Shown: positions 24,394 through 33,419, counted from the first letter of the stretch. The stretch: DNA of 39,281 nucleotides from Nitrososphaeraceae archaeon (GCA_009377575.1 WHTU01000028.1:1-39281); one strand, 5' to 3'. Translations and numbers: made by a program. The notes: generated by a model from the sequence alone, not told the origin.

Positions 24394-26436
24394 ATGATTT
24401 CTAGAGTTTTGACGTATTCAGATAAAATTAATCTCCCCCCTAATGTTTTAAAATTATTCGGATCTAATATAATAATGTCTGACCTCAAATCTAATAAGGT
24501 ATCAAAGTTGTATGAAGATATCAAGCGAGCTAAAATATCTCTTCAAGGTAAGAAATATGATATACTAAGAAAGAATGCGGTAGAAGATTCAGAACAGTTT
24601 TGGGAGCAACAAGCAAAAAATTTGGTATGGTTCAAGTACTGGGATAGAACATTAACTTGGGATCCCCCTTTTGCAAAATGGTTTGCTGGAGGTTCATTGA
24701 ATGCTTCTGTAAATTGCATTGATAGACATATGGACTCACAATTCAAGAATAAGGCAGCAATTATTTGGCAAGGAGAAAATGAGGAAACGAGGACGATTAC
24801 TTATTACCAATTGTTCAAACATGTCAATATATTTGCTAATGCATTAAAAAGTCTTGGAGTAAAAAAAGGTGATCGTGTTATTATTTACCTTCCGATGGTT
24901 CCGGAAGTCGTAATTGCAATGCTAGCATGTGCAAGAATTGGCGCGACACATATAGTTGTTTTTTCTGGTTTCAGTGCCAAGGCTTTAGCTGATAGGGCTA
25001 ATGATTCTGAATCCAAAGTTATAATAACTGCTGATGGAGGTTATCGTAGAGGTAAGATCATAGAACTAAAAAAGATCGTCGATGAATCTACTTTGTCGAT
25101 CCCTTCGCTAGAAAAGGTCATTGTATTAAAAAGAGCCTCTAATGATATTAAAATGACCAATATGGATGTATGGTGGCATGAGATTGTTCAGAATGAGCAA
25201 CAATATTGTAAACCCGAGATTCTAGCTAGTACTCATCCATTGTTTATTTTATACACGTCAGGAACCACTGGGAAACCAAAAGGCGTCTTGCATAGTACTG
25301 GTGGCTACCTTACACATTTATATGCCACAACGAAATTGGTCTTTGATTTCAGATCTACAGACATATTCTTTTGTACTGCTGACGTTGGATGGATTACAGG
25401 GCACAGCTATGTCGTTTATGGGCCTCTTATGCATGGTATAACCGAAATAATGTATGAGGGAACACCTGATTATCCTACAACTGATAGATATTGGGCAGTA
25501 GTGGAAAAGCATGGCGCAACAATCTTGTATACTACTCCTACTGCTTTACGTATGTACATAAAATTTGGAGATAATACACCTAAGTCATTTGATTTGTCCT
25601 CTCTTCGTTTATTGGGGACTGTAGGCGAACCTATCAATCCTGATGTATGGCAGTGGTATTTTGAGACTATAGGAAAAGGAAATTGTCCTATAGTTGATAC
25701 GTGGTGGCAGACTGAGACAGGTGGCATTATGCTAAGTACATGTACTGGAATAGATGATACTATTCCAATGAAACCTGGTTCTGCATCGTTTCCAGTGCCT
25801 GGGGTCGATATGGCTATTGTAGATGAACATGGAGAAGTTGTTGATGCTAACAAGAAGGGATATTTGATGGTCAAGAAACCATGGCCTGGAATGCTGATGA
25901 CTCTGTGGAGGAACGATAACGCCTATCAGGATTTGTACTGGAATAAGTTTAAGGGTATGTACTATACAGGCGATTATGCATTAATGGATGAAGATGGTTA
26001 CTTTTGGCTTTTGGGCAGATCGGATGATGTGCTTAAAGTTGCAGGTCATAGACTAAGTTCAATGGAGCTAGAAAGTACGTTTGTTTCACATAAAGCTGTT
26101 GCTGAAGCTGCTGTAACAGGAAGGTTGGACCAAAAGAAAGGTGAATCTATAATTGCATTTTTAGTATTACGTAGTGATTATCCACCTACAGAAGAACTAC
26201 GTAAAGTACTTACTGATCATGTAAGAAAAACCATAGGGCCCATTGCGGTGCCAGAAGGGATCTATTTTGTAAGTAAACTTCCTAAAACGAGAAGCGGAAA
26301 AATAATGCGAAGACTACTTAAATCGATAGCAAACAGAGAAGATTCGATAGGTGATCTAACAACACTAGAGGATAATACATCGGTTGATGAAGTCAAACAT
26401 GTATTCAATCAGTTAAAAAATGAAATAGTAGAGTAG
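24394..26436 (+). CDS. acs: Acetyl-CoA synthetase (AMP-forming)
   Basis: About 680 residues from ATG 24394, or 653 from ATG 24475. This is the adenylate-forming enzyme that activates acetate (or another short acid such as propionate or 3-hydroxypropionate) to its CoA ester. AMP-binding motifs include [18 protein letters not shown], the [10 protein letters not shown] segment, [19 protein letters not shown] and the adenylation lysine in [15 protein letters not shown]. The frame is open up to 24235, but that overlaps the divergent regulator and encodes an unlikely hydrophobic lead. A TATA-like TATATTGATATTATA at about 24370 sits 24 bases before ATG 24394. Substrate preference cannot be read from sequence. 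Confidence 0.94.
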   Translation: MISRVLTYSDKINLPPNVLKLFGSNIIMSDLKSNKVSKLYEDIKRAKISLQGKKYDILRKNAVEDSEQFWEQQAKNLVWFKYWDRTLTWDPPFAKWFAGGSLNASVNCIDRHMDSQFKNKAAIIWQGENEETRTITYYQLFKHVNIFANALKSLGVKKGDRVIIYLPMVPEVVIAMLACARIGATHIVVFSGFSAKALADRANDSESKVIITADGGYRRGKIIELKKIVDESTLSIPSLEKVIVLKRASNDIKMTNMDVWWHEIVQNEQQYCKPEILASTHPLFILYTSGTTGKPKGVLHSTGGYLTHLYATTKLVFDFRSTDIFFCTADVGWITGHSYVVYGPLMHGITEIMYEGTPDYPTTDRYWAVVEKHGATILYTTPTALRMYIKFGDNTPKSFDLSSLRLLGTVGEPINPDVWQWYFETIGKGNCPIVDTWWQTETGGIMLSTCTGIDDTIPMKPGSASFPVPGVDMAIVDEHGEVVDANKKGYLMVKKPWPGMLMTLWRNDNAYQDLYWNKFKGMYYTGDYALMDEDGYFWLLGRSDDVLKVAGHRLSSMELESTFVSHKAVAEAAVTGRLDQKKGESIIAFLVLRSDYPPTEELRKVLTDHVRKTIGPIAVPEGIYFVSKLPKTRSGKIMRRLLKSIANREDSIGDLTTLEDNTSVDEVKHVFNQLKNEIVE

Positions 26437-26582
26437 CTTTATTCAAAGCAAAAGAGAATAACAATAATAGATTTATGTTTATTCAAAGAATAAAAATGGA
26501 GATACGACAAATAGAATAGGCACTCCATTGATGTCACCAATATTTCTGTCTACATGAATTCTAAATAAATCATTATAATCTT

Positions 26583-26693
26583 ATGTGTCTATGTAATAAG
26601 AAGAGTCATACTAAACGATGTCCTAAATGCAGCATTGGCTCAAAATTTCATTGTGAGTACAATATAGAACATTTAAGAAGACTAGTAATATGA
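26583..26693 (+). CDS. Candidate 36-residue zinc-binding mini-protein
   Basis: The frame begins MCLCNKKSHTKRCPKCSIGS and continues with KFHCEYNIEHL to a TGA at 26691. The Cys spacing is CxC, CxxC and one more Cys with nearby His residues, enough to bind a metal ion; the rest is basic. It lies alone between acs and the AAA+ gene. No relative is recognised. The dense Cys/His pattern in a clean ATG frame is the only evidence. Confidence 0.5.
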   Translation: MCLCNKKSHTKRCPKCSIGSKFHCEYNIEHLRRLVI

Positions 26694-26713
26694 TATTTAA
26701 CATCTACTTATAT

Positions 26714-27460
26714 CTAGATAACCTCTGTTTCGTGTCCTTCCCTCATAGCATATTTCTTGTAAGTGTGAATTAGCCAGTCTATATCTAAGTCCGTTTCTTC
26801 GTGCTTTGCCATCTTGCCAACCTTTAAGACGTCTCTTATATCCTTGCTGTTCAGTTCATTCCATACCTTATCTGCAACCTTAGAAGCCGTTCGAACTTCA
26901 ATTTTATACTTTTCCTTCAATAACTTTGTCGAGATCTCGACAAATTCTTCATACTTGTATTCTGGAAGATAAAATATTAAGAATCTTGATTTTAATGGTT
27001 TTGAAAGATCATCTAAACTATTTGAGGTTGCAAATATCCATAGGCTCATCTCCAGTTGTCTGGTTTTCCTAACCTTTGTAGAACTAAGAATACCAGTTTC
27101 CATTATGTTTAATAAGGCAACCTGATCATTTTTCTTCATCTTATCTATTTCATCTATCAACAAATACTTTGTTGACGGATGCTCAAATAAGTAATCAACC
27201 ATACCTATTCCGCTAGTTCCTATTCCATCTGTAAAGTAACTATTGTCTAATCCTTTCATCATTTGTAGGAGAAATATCGTCTTGCTTGATGCAGGCGGAC
27301 CAGTTAAGAGAATGTGTGAAGGTTCCTTACTAATTATTGATCTCATGAATAGTTTCTTAAGATCAGAATATCCTACTATACCCGAGAAGAATTTCTCTTC
27401 TGGAGGTTGAATATCTACTTCATGCTCGATGCCTAGCCTTTTGAATAGAGTCCTGAACAA
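26714..27460 (-). CDS. AAA+ ATPase, RuvB-like
   Basis: 248 residues, short for a full initiator or helicase. The N-terminal FSGIVGYSDLKKLFMRSI is the usual box before the P-loop. Walker A is GPPASSKT at 54-61, in which the usual Gly before Lys is Ser. Walker B is YLLIDEID at 99-106, sensor 1 is FATSN at 143-147, and the arginine finger is probably in SRF (about 159). A small helical lid follows. The closest fold type is RuvB/MoxR-like or Rfc-like. Partner genes are not obvious; the nearest neighbours are small unknown genes. No DNA-binding wing is visible, so it probably remodels a protein partner. Confidence 0.8.
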   Translation of the reverse strand: MFRTLFKRLGIEHEVDIQPPEEKFFSGIVGYSDLKKLFMRSIISKEPSHILLTGPPASSKTIFLLQMMKGLDNSYFTDGIGTSGIGMVDYLFEHPSTKYLLIDEIDKMKKNDQVALLNIMETGILSSTKVRKTRQLEMSLWIFATSNSLDDLSKPLKSRFLIFYLPEYKYEEFVEISTKLLKEKYKIEVRTASKVADKVWNELNSKDIRDVLKVGKMAKHEETDLDIDWLIHTYKKYAMREGHETEVI

Positions 27461-27632
27461 TCTCTATGTTTATGTATAGAAATGGCTTGTAATAAATTAG
27501 ATCCCGATTATAAATTGTCTATTAAAATTCTATGGTCTTATAGATATGGGTATTGTATTAGTAATAACTTATTGGAAAAGAATAACTAAAAAAGTTATAT
27601 ATTTGATCTATAGTACGTATTGTACGTTAATA

Positions 27633-27767
27633 ATGAGAGTGCATCAAACAAGTGATTTGCACAGGCAAATTGAAAAGCTGCCTAGGGTTGAAACATACTA
27701 TTTAGAATTCCATAATCCTGGGTTTCTTGCTGGTGAGAGGACAACTCAAGTAGATTTCTATGTGTAA
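27633..27767 (+). CDS. Hypothetical small protein, 44 residues
   Basis: ATG 27633 opens a frame with RVHQTSDLHRQIEKLPRVET and then FHNPGFLAGERTTQVDFYV. The composition is soluble and protein-like. The frame extends upstream to 27546 with hydrophobic and basic residues that look non-coding. A TATATATT element about 35 bases before the ATG supports this start. No family recognised. Confidence 0.4.
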   Translation: MRVHQTSDLHRQIEKLPRVETYYLEFHNPGFLAGERTTQVDFYV

Positions 27768-28044
27768 TATGATTAGCAGACCATTATTTGCAAGCAGAGG
27801 GCTATAATAGTAAGGGCTCTAAATCTAGAGACAAGTATGAAGATAGGCATAGCTGTTGCCATCATAATCATTGCACACAAGTACTAGTGGATGCTTTCTT
27901 GAATGAATATTATTATTAATCATTGCTTCTTATATTGGTTGTTTATGTATGGAGAAGACTAACAATAGTAGTTGTGATAGTCGTATTCATGCTTATAAAG
28001 ATGGTAAGACCTAATGGAAACGATTCAAACGCGCCATCTGAACG

Positions 28045-28203
28045 TTATTCCCGCCGTAAACCTGACTGCTTTCGTAGGTATTCCAGTAATTCTTTGTCAT
28101 CGTCTTGATGTTCTATTCGCAAATAACGTTTCATTCCATTGAGTAGATCATTACTTTTTTTAGAATATTGAATTGAGCTGTTATTTTTAGAATCATTTAT
28201 CAT
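28045..28203 (-). CDS. Small charged protein, 52 residues
   Basis: From ATG 28203 the frame encodes a Ser/Asn-rich lead and then the helical GMKRYLRIEHQDDDKELLEY and LRKQSGLRRE. Upstream, TTATATATCA lies about 25-32 bases before the ATG, a good archaeal TATA box. It is unlike any family I recognise. It lies 54 bases downstream of another small gene on the same strand with similar amphipathic character. The plus-strand frame across it is hydrophobic, Arg/Ser-ended and unconvincing. Confidence 0.5.
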   Translation of the reverse strand: MINDSKNNSSIQYSKKSNDLLNGMKRYLRIEHQDDDKELLEYLRKQSGLRRE

Positions 28204-28257
28204 GATAATAATTATATTATATGATATATAAGACTTTGAATGTTGCTCTAGATAGAC

Positions 28258-28425
28258 CTAATCGAACTTTGGGACGTGACTATGTTCTAAGAAATCTACT
28301 AACTGCTCATAGCTCTCTAACTCAAGATATTTCATTAGACACTCGACAGTACTGTCGTCGTATTCAGAATTCTTGTACTTTTCTTTGCTAAGCGTTACTT
28401 GAATATGCTCGGTTTTTTCATCCAC
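28258..28425 (-). CDS. Small acidic protein, 55 residues
   Basis: From GTG 28425 the frame encodes VDEKTEHIQVTLSKEKYKNS, then YDDSTVECLMKYLELESYEQ and ends HVPKFD. A strand followed by two acidic helices is expected. A TAATATATATAATA element (about 28456-28468) lies roughly 35 bases upstream. There is no ATG in frame, so the start is less certain than the frame. Family not recognised; with the gene at 28045 it may form a pair of mini-proteins. Confidence 0.5.
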   Translation of the reverse strand: MDEKTEHIQVTLSKEKYKNSEYDDSTVECLMKYLELESYEQLVDFLEHSHVPKFD

Positions 28426-28985
28426 GTTAGTATTACTTAGTACCGATTTAGGCAGTAATATATATAATACTTTATGAGTTATATTTTGAAGAAGCTAAGA
28501 GAAATAAAGGTATATCTTTACTATTATACCATGAATACTGGAATTAATTTGATAAAACAATCTTTCTAATACGAATCTGTACTGATGTATCCAGTCTTTG
28601 TCAACAAATCAGAAGTTACGGGACCAAATATATAACAGTTTTTTGGTAATAATGCATAAGATTCGCTATGCCAAATTGCCTATCGATAGCGCTATGATAT
28701 TAAGTTTAATATTCTTCCGCTTTTTTCTGATGTCTATTTAGCAGTACGAAATTTGACATAGATGGATTAAATTACTAGAATATCAAAGTTCTCAATCTCA
28801 ATGTGAACTGTAAATCATAGATCTATATATCTTGTTATAATACCAATTTTGGTTAATATAATCAATCCACATACTTTACTAGAGTACTAGTGAGATTTAA
28901 AGATGTAAGGCTGCTTAAAAATGTTGAAACTCATTAAGATTATGCCCAATAGTCTGATATACATTTCGCTTTAACTAATGGGTGT
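28426..28985. other. AT-rich intergenic region
   Basis: About 560 bases separate the small minus-strand genes from the MDR oxidoreductase. On the minus strand 28566-28679 is open for 37 codons and encodes a peptide with YIFGPVTSDLLTKTGY, faintly like part of uroporphyrinogen-III synthase, but it has no start codon and may be chance. TATA-like elements for the flanking genes are the only other structure I see. Confidence 0.3.
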
Positions 28986-30023
28986 ATGGTAGAAGAAAGA
29001 CTTGTTAGCCGTGAGATCCATTTGAGACAACGTCCATTTGGAATTCCTACTGAACATAACTTCCAGCTTGTTAAGATAAATATTCCAGATCTAAAAGTTG
29101 GCGAATTCTTGGTACGTAACTTATGGATGTCAGTAGATCCATATATGCGTGGACGCATGAGGGAAATTAGGAGCTATATATCTCCATTTGAAATAGGTAA
29201 GCCTCTAGAAGGAGGTTGTATAGGTCAGATCATAAAATCAAATAATGACCAATTTAAAGTAGGTGACTACGTTCTTGGAAATTTAGGCTGGAGAGAGTAC
29301 TGGCTCTCAGATAGTACTGAAAGTGATGTAACAAAGATCGACTCAAACATGGCACCGCTTCAATGGTACTTGGGTATCTTAGGTCTCACCGGTCTTACAG
29401 CTTATGTGGGTCTTTTAAAAATTGCCCAGTTAGTTGATAATAGCAATAGTACTGTATTTGTTTCTGCAGCTGCAGGAGCAGTTGGTTCTATGGCATGTCA
29501 GATTGCAAAGATAAAGGGCTGCCGTGTTATAGGAAGTGCTGGCTCACATGAGAAGGTAAAATGGTTACTTGATCAAGTTGGAATAGATCATGCCTTTAAT
29601 TATAAAGAGGTAGGAGAGAATAATCTTTCAGCTGAATTAGGAAAATCTTGTCCAGATGGAATAGATATCTATTTTGATAATGTTGGTGGAAAGCATTTAG
29701 AAGGGGCTATTGACAACATGAAGACTTTTGGTAGAATTGTACTCTGTGGTATGATATCACAGTATAATCTAACTTCAACACCCATAGGACCGTCTAACAT
29801 CTTTATAGCAGTCCCTAATCGACTCAAACTTCAGGGATTTATTGTAAGAGATCATTATGATATGTTAAATGAATTTTATGCTGAAATTTACAAATGGATT
29901 AGTGAAAGAAAAATAAAATGGAGAGAAACCGTGTTTGAAGGTATAGAAAATGCACCTAAAGCTTTCCTGTCCCTGTTTAAGGGAGAAAATATTGGAAAAA
30001 TGTTAGTTAAGGTTGGATTATGA
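28986..30023 (+). CDS. NADP-dependent MDR oxidoreductase (alkenal reductase type)
   Basis: 345 residues of the medium-chain dehydrogenase/reductase superfamily without catalytic zinc. The N-terminal LRQRPFGIPTEHNFQLVKI and LWMSVDPYMRGRM are hallmarks of the 2-alkenal/prostaglandin reductase and curcumin reductase branch. The Rossmann turn is SAAAGAVGSMACQIAK at about 158-173, and the FDNVGGKHLEGAIDNM segment follows. It probably reduces the double bond of alpha,beta-unsaturated carbonyls with NADPH, possibly for detoxification. ATG 28986 fits the family start. Transcribed alone; the next gene is convergent. Confidence 0.92.
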   Translation: MVEERLVSREIHLRQRPFGIPTEHNFQLVKINIPDLKVGEFLVRNLWMSVDPYMRGRMREIRSYISPFEIGKPLEGGCIGQIIKSNNDQFKVGDYVLGNLGWREYWLSDSTESDVTKIDSNMAPLQWYLGILGLTGLTAYVGLLKIAQLVDNSNSTVFVSAAAGAVGSMACQIAKIKGCRVIGSAGSHEKVKWLLDQVGIDHAFNYKEVGENNLSAELGKSCPDGIDIYFDNVGGKHLEGAIDNMKTFGRIVLCGMISQYNLTSTPIGPSNIFIAVPNRLKLQGFIVRDHYDMLNEFYAEIYKWISERKIKWRETVFEGIENAPKAFLSLFKGENIGKMLVKVGL

Positions 30024-30146
30024 TCTATCGTAGACTCTCACCCCTACCATTCTTGTGCTTCAGCACCGAACAGAATAGATTCAAAGATTCTCATTAACCA
30101 GATCGTGTTTTTGATAGAACATCAATGCAATAGATACGAGTTATCA

Positions 30147-31349
30147 TCAAAACCATTCACTCAGTCTTCTTCTTTCGAAATCTATTTTCTTTTTATACGA
30201 TTCCTTTGATGGTGATTCAAGTGATGTAGCAGGACCTTCCTCGTTATAAAAATCTGCAGCTACATAACCTGCTTGTTGATTACCAGTTTCCATAAAGCAA
30301 AAGCCTTTTCCATCAAATCTTGATGATGATAAAGACAAATTGTTAGTCTCAATATCGTCAATAATTAGTTGGCTTACTACTTTCGCCTGAGCTTCTGCAA
30401 ATATTCCGGCTTTGGGGATAAAAATATTTCCATTCACCTTAATTTCATTTACATCCCCTATCGCGAAAACATTTTCATATTCTGTTTTAAGAGTATATTT
30501 GTCAACACTCATATAATTTTGTCCTTGTTTTATAAGACCTGAATTTCTTATAACCACAGGCGCTTTGTGTGGTGGAATACCTATAAGTATATCATAATCA
30601 ACTCTCTTTCCATTTTCGAAGTCAATTTTCCCTTTATCTAAAACCTCCTTTATTTTATGTGACGGATGAAAATGGATGTCATTATCATTAAGCATGTTAA
30701 CAACACTCTGGCTTATCTTTGTCCCAGCCACAGGTAGAGCAATTGGAGTTGGTGTATATATATCAACATAGACAGAGTCTCTAGAACCATTTTTCAGCAA
30801 CATGTCGTTAATTAGTAACGATGCTTCATATGGCGCTGGAGGACACTTATAAGGAATAGATGTTATACATATTGCTATTCTTCCGTTCTTCAGTGAAAGG
30901 AGTTTTTCTCTTAAGCTTGGAATTTGGTCAGCGTCATACAAATTAATGCCTCCGTTTTCAGAAAATCCGTTGACTTCTTCTAGTGCAAATTCTGCGCCTA
31001 ATGCTATGACCAAATAGTCATATTCCAATTTAAGATTAGAAGCTCTGCCAATTGTGACAGTTTTTGATATAACATTAATCGCCGTAACTTCATCATGTAA
31101 AAATCTTATTCCTTTGTCTTCCAGCTTACTCAGAGAAATTTTAGAGTCCTCAAGCGTTCTGATTCCATTTAATATCCATAAGTTTACTAATCCCATCATG
31201 AAATAATCTTTTTGATCGATAATGGTGATTTGGTGCCCTTTTGATGCTATTGTTGGGTTATTTCTTAGTAAATTAGCCGCACTTATTCCTCCAAATCCTG
31301 CTCCTAAGATCAGTATACGTTTTGTCTTCGAAGACAAATTACACAACAT
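30147..31349 (-). CDS. FAD-dependent pyridine nucleotide-disulfide oxidoreductase (SQR/NDH-2 type)
   Basis: 400 residues with two dinucleotide-binding parts. The FAD-binding ILILGAGFGGISAANLL is at about 12-28, and the C-terminal FAD motif NVFAIGDVNEI is near 293-303. The single-chain layout and ITIIDQKDYFMMGLVNLW resemble sulfide:quinone reductase, flavocytochrome c-sulfide dehydrogenase and type II NADH dehydrogenase. A Cys near 160 (ITSIPYKCPPAPYE) matches the position of one SQR catalytic Cys, but the other conserved Cys are not evident, so sulfide oxidation is unproven. No C-terminal membrane helix is seen; membrane contact would be peripheral. Confidence 0.85.
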   Translation of the reverse strand: MLCNLSSKTKRILILGAGFGGISAANLLRNNPTIASKGHQITIIDQKDYFMMGLVNLWILNGIRTLEDSKISLSKLEDKGIRFLHDEVTAINVISKTVTIGRASNLKLEYDYLVIALGAEFALEEVNGFSENGGINLYDADQIPSLREKLLSLKNGRIAICITSIPYKCPPAPYEASLLINDMLLKNGSRDSVYVDIYTPTPIALPVAGTKISQSVVNMLNDNDIHFHPSHKIKEVLDKGKIDFENGKRVDYDILIGIPPHKAPVVIRNSGLIKQGQNYMSVDKYTLKTEYENVFAIGDVNEIKVNGNIFIPKAGIFAEAQAKVVSQLIIDDIETNNLSLSSSRFDGKGFCFMETGNQQAGYVAADFYNEEGPATSLESPSKESYKKKIDFERRRLSEWF

Positions 31350-31478
31350 ATAAAGTAAGATCTAGCGTAAAAAGATTGCTAGATAAAGATATTATGACAA
31401 ATTCCCAACAATTTCATTTGTGATGTCTTAACACTTTCACGAGGGGGACTTTGTTACTATTGAGCTAGTAAGAATATT

Positions 31479-31712
31479 TCAATGGATGCCTGATTGGACA
31501 AATTCTCTTACTGCCGTGCCAGCATGCTTTTCTCGGGCGTGCGTTCTAATACTGCCTCTGAAGTATTTCTGGCATAAATTACAGTAATCAGATAGTGTAT
31601 GTCCCTGATCTAAGTATTGGTCCAATGCTTGTCTCATATGTTTTTTTCTTACATGCGTATACGGGTTTCTGTACCAGGCCCCACAAATCCTACAGTTTAT
31701 ACCATACTTACT
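31479..31712 (-). CDS. Double C2H2 zinc-finger ORF with no visible start codon
   Basis: This 77-codon frame encodes two fingers: CRICGAWYRNPYTHVRKKH (C-x2-C-x9-H-x4-H) and CNLCQKYFRGSIRTHAREKH (C-x2-C-x10-H-x4-H). That spacing is diagnostic of classical-type zinc fingers, which occur as small proteins in archaea. The frame opens after a TAG at 31713-31715, and only Ser-Lys-Tyr-Gly-Ile-Asn precede the first Cys. There is no ATG, GTG or TTG before the first finger; the first ATG lies after it. Either the start is unusual, the 5' end has been lost or frameshifted, or there is a sequence error. Confidence 0.65.
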   Translation of the reverse strand, partial: SKYGINCRICGAWYRNPYTHVRKKHMRQALDQYLDQGHTLSDYCNLCQKYFRGSIRTHAREKHAGTAVREFVQSGIH

Positions 31713-31771
31713 CTATTCGAGGTTTGCTCTACATACACATTATCAATTGCAGAGTAACTTTCCACTAGAAC

Positions 31772-31978
31772 CTATTTACGCAGCAGAACTAGACCTTCGG
31801 TGTCAAAACGTGACGGATACCATTCCCCCTTTTTTGGTACCTTTACCCCAATAACGGGTTCGTTACATTTCGGACAAATCTGGTAGTAGACAAACACCCA
31901 CTCCTTATTTTTATTCTGGCCAACCGTGGCGTTATTCATTTGCGGGTGGAGACTAACATTGCAGTTTGGACATTCCAT
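31772..31978 (-). CDS. Zinc-ribbon protein, 68 residues
   Basis: Starts MECPNCNVSLHPQ with CPNC and continues to ICPKCNEPVIGVKVPKKGEW. The two CPxC knuckles about 30 residues apart should bind one zinc, with a beta hairpin (EWVFVYYQ) between. The C-terminal part (YPSRFDTEGLVLLRK) is a tail with no known motif. It is a single-gene unit, divergent from the Cys-rich gene at 32047. A shared AT-rich promoter (TTATATAATATATT) lies between the two. Function unknown. Confidence 0.8.
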   Translation of the reverse strand: MECPNCNVSLHPQMNNATVGQNKNKEWVFVYYQICPKCNEPVIGVKVPKKGEWYPSRFDTEGLVLLRK

Positions 31979-32046
31979 AAAGTACGCGGAAGGAAGTTCC
32001 TTATATAATATATTAAGTGCCTATCGAGAACTTCAGTCTGCTATCA

Positions 32047-32298
32047 ATGGGTTGTGAAAATCCAAATCACCAAGAACACTTAGAGAGCTTTCTGAGGAAA
32101 TATCCGACAGCAAAGAGAGACGCGAAGTATGCAATCCTGACGGTAAACCTTGAAGATTGGGCAATCTCCTTAGATGATCCAAAAAAGAATAGAGTGAAAT
32201 GTTGTCAGGTTTGCAGCATTAGTGAAGATATACTAAGAGTGGACACTTGGAAGAATGAACATGGTAGATATTGTTCTTGTCAATGGGATATAGTATAA
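32047..32298 (+). CDS. Cys/His-rich small protein, 83 residues
   Basis: From ATG 32047: GCENPNHQEHLESFLRKYP, then a CCQVCS segment and a final HGRYCSCQWDIV. Five Cys and several His could build a metal site, but no family is recognised. The frame is open to a GTG at 32017, but the TATA-like TTATATAATATATT at 32000-32013 lies too close to that and at a fitting distance from the ATG. Divergent from the zinc-ribbon gene at 31772. Confidence 0.65.
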   Translation: MGCENPNHQEHLESFLRKYPTAKRDAKYAILTVNLEDWAISLDDPKKNRVKCCQVCSISEDILRVDTWKNEHGRYCSCQWDIV

Positions 32299-32704
32299 AA
32301 TAGGCTAGGTCTTGTCTACTGAATAATGGTTGTTAGGTTTGCTCCTTGCTGATTTTAATGCTGTGATTACTTCCTCCTGCATGGGTGTCTGTTATAATTC
32401 AAAGTGACAAAGTAATTGTAACGAATAATCATGTTTCTTATGAGTAGTATTGCTGAAGCCTTATTTGTAATTTTAAACTGTATGGACGCAGAATAAGAAT
32501 TAATAGAACAAATTTTCAAGAAACGACATATCCCACGTTCATATTGTCGTACTATTACGACAATTCTATTTATTCTCTTATTGATATCTTCTAGCAGGAA
32601 GACTCTACTCGGTTATAAATGTCATTATCATAGTATGGTTCTATCTTCTCAAGTAAGTAATGTGTTTATTGTTACTTATTGGATCCTAGAATTGCAAATT
32701 GATT
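32299..32704. other. Intergenic region, no convincing gene
   Basis: About 400 AT-rich bases. A 25-codon minus-strand frame at 32305-32382 starts with ATG and reads MQEEVITALKSARSKPNNHY, followed by five more residues; it is too short to judge. Nothing else is seen. Confidence 0.3.
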
Positions 32705-32896
32705 CTATTCGGCTTTATCGTCCATGAAATTGATTGACTTATGCATACCATCACAAAATGGTTTGTTGTTAGAAGCCCCACATCTGCAGAGAGTATAATG
32801 TTCCTTTGAAGATCCATTAGCCCATTGTATATTATCTCCTATTAGATCTATGCCTCCTGTTATTAGATATGGACCATTCTTTGAAACAGTAACCTC
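32705..32896 (-). pseudogene. CDGSH iron-sulfur protein gene lacking a start codon
   Basis: The frame encodes VTVSKNGPYLITGGIDL, then YTLCRCGASNNKPFCDGMH. This is the complete CDGSH signature, C-x-C-x2-S-x3-P-x-C-D-G-x-H, which holds a 2Fe-2S cluster through three Cys and one His. The VSKNGPYL opening is also typical for the family, so the body of about 63 residues is intact. But TGA at 32897-32899 stands two codons before VTVS, and no ATG, GTG or TTG exists in frame before the motif. So the gene is either broken at its 5' end by a small mutation or misread there. Confidence 0.75.
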
Positions 32897-33032
32897 TCAA
32901 TATATCTGGAAAGTATTCGAATAGGAAACATTATTTGAATCTCTTTGTTTGCCATAGATATCAAATGAGAGTCTCTGGGCTATAGCACGATCGTAATTGT
33001 TTAATTGTCATAACTAGTATCTCCAGACCTGA

Positions 33033-33065
33033 AATTCTCGCTTAGCTGGTAAAGAGTCGAGAATT
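33033..33065. other. 8-bp inverted repeat hairpin
   Basis: AATTCTCG and CGAGAATT are perfect complements separated by 17 bases. This could be an RNA hairpin or a binding site. The loop contains AGCTGGTAAAG, which recalls a tRNA D-arm, but no complete tRNA can be drawn. It lies in a 285-base gap without genes; a TATA-like AGATATATAG for the next gene is at about 33147-33156. Confidence 0.4.
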
Positions 33066-33181
33066 ACGTTTATTTAGAGTCTTAAACTGGGAAGAACACA
33101 AGGGTAAAATCGCACTCGCCAGAATTATTACCGATCCCTTCTGAAGAATAGATATATAGTAGATCAAGGTAAAAGAGCTTT

Positions 33182-33367
33182 ATGACAAGTATTACACAGG
33201 AATTTCATATAAAACATCATCTACTAAGAGAACATTTGACTTTTTCAGTAACTGGAGATACACTTAGTGAGTGTCTGGAGAAAGCAAAGCAATATGCTCG
33301 AGAGTACAGTAATTTGAAGAGATGGGATGAAACCCCTGAAGTAGAGTTCGGATCGGGTAAACTTTGA
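33182..33367 (+). CDS. Hypothetical small protein, 61 residues
   Basis: ATG 33182 follows an AGATATATAG box by about 27 bases. The product has a strand-rich start (EFHIKHHLLREHLTFSV), then the helix LSECLEKAKQYAREYSNL and the end VEFGSGKL. It has the look of a compact soluble mini-protein. No family recognised. A second small gene follows 52 bases later on the same strand. Confidence 0.6.
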   Translation: MTSITQEFHIKHHLLREHLTFSVTGDTLSECLEKAKQYAREYSNLKRWDETPEVEFGSGKL

Positions 33368-33419
33368 CATTATCAAATACGACTGAACGTAACACTTAGC
33401 TACTTAGCTGTGTGAATAG

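Noticed and set aside
27923-28108. 61-codon plus-strand frame
   Set aside because: A hydrophobic run followed by an Arg/Ser-rich tail, overlapping the better minus-strand frame with a TATA box.
28566-28679. Fragment faintly like uroporphyrinogen-III synthase
   Set aside because: Only a short GPVT-type match in 37 codons with no start; chance is likely.
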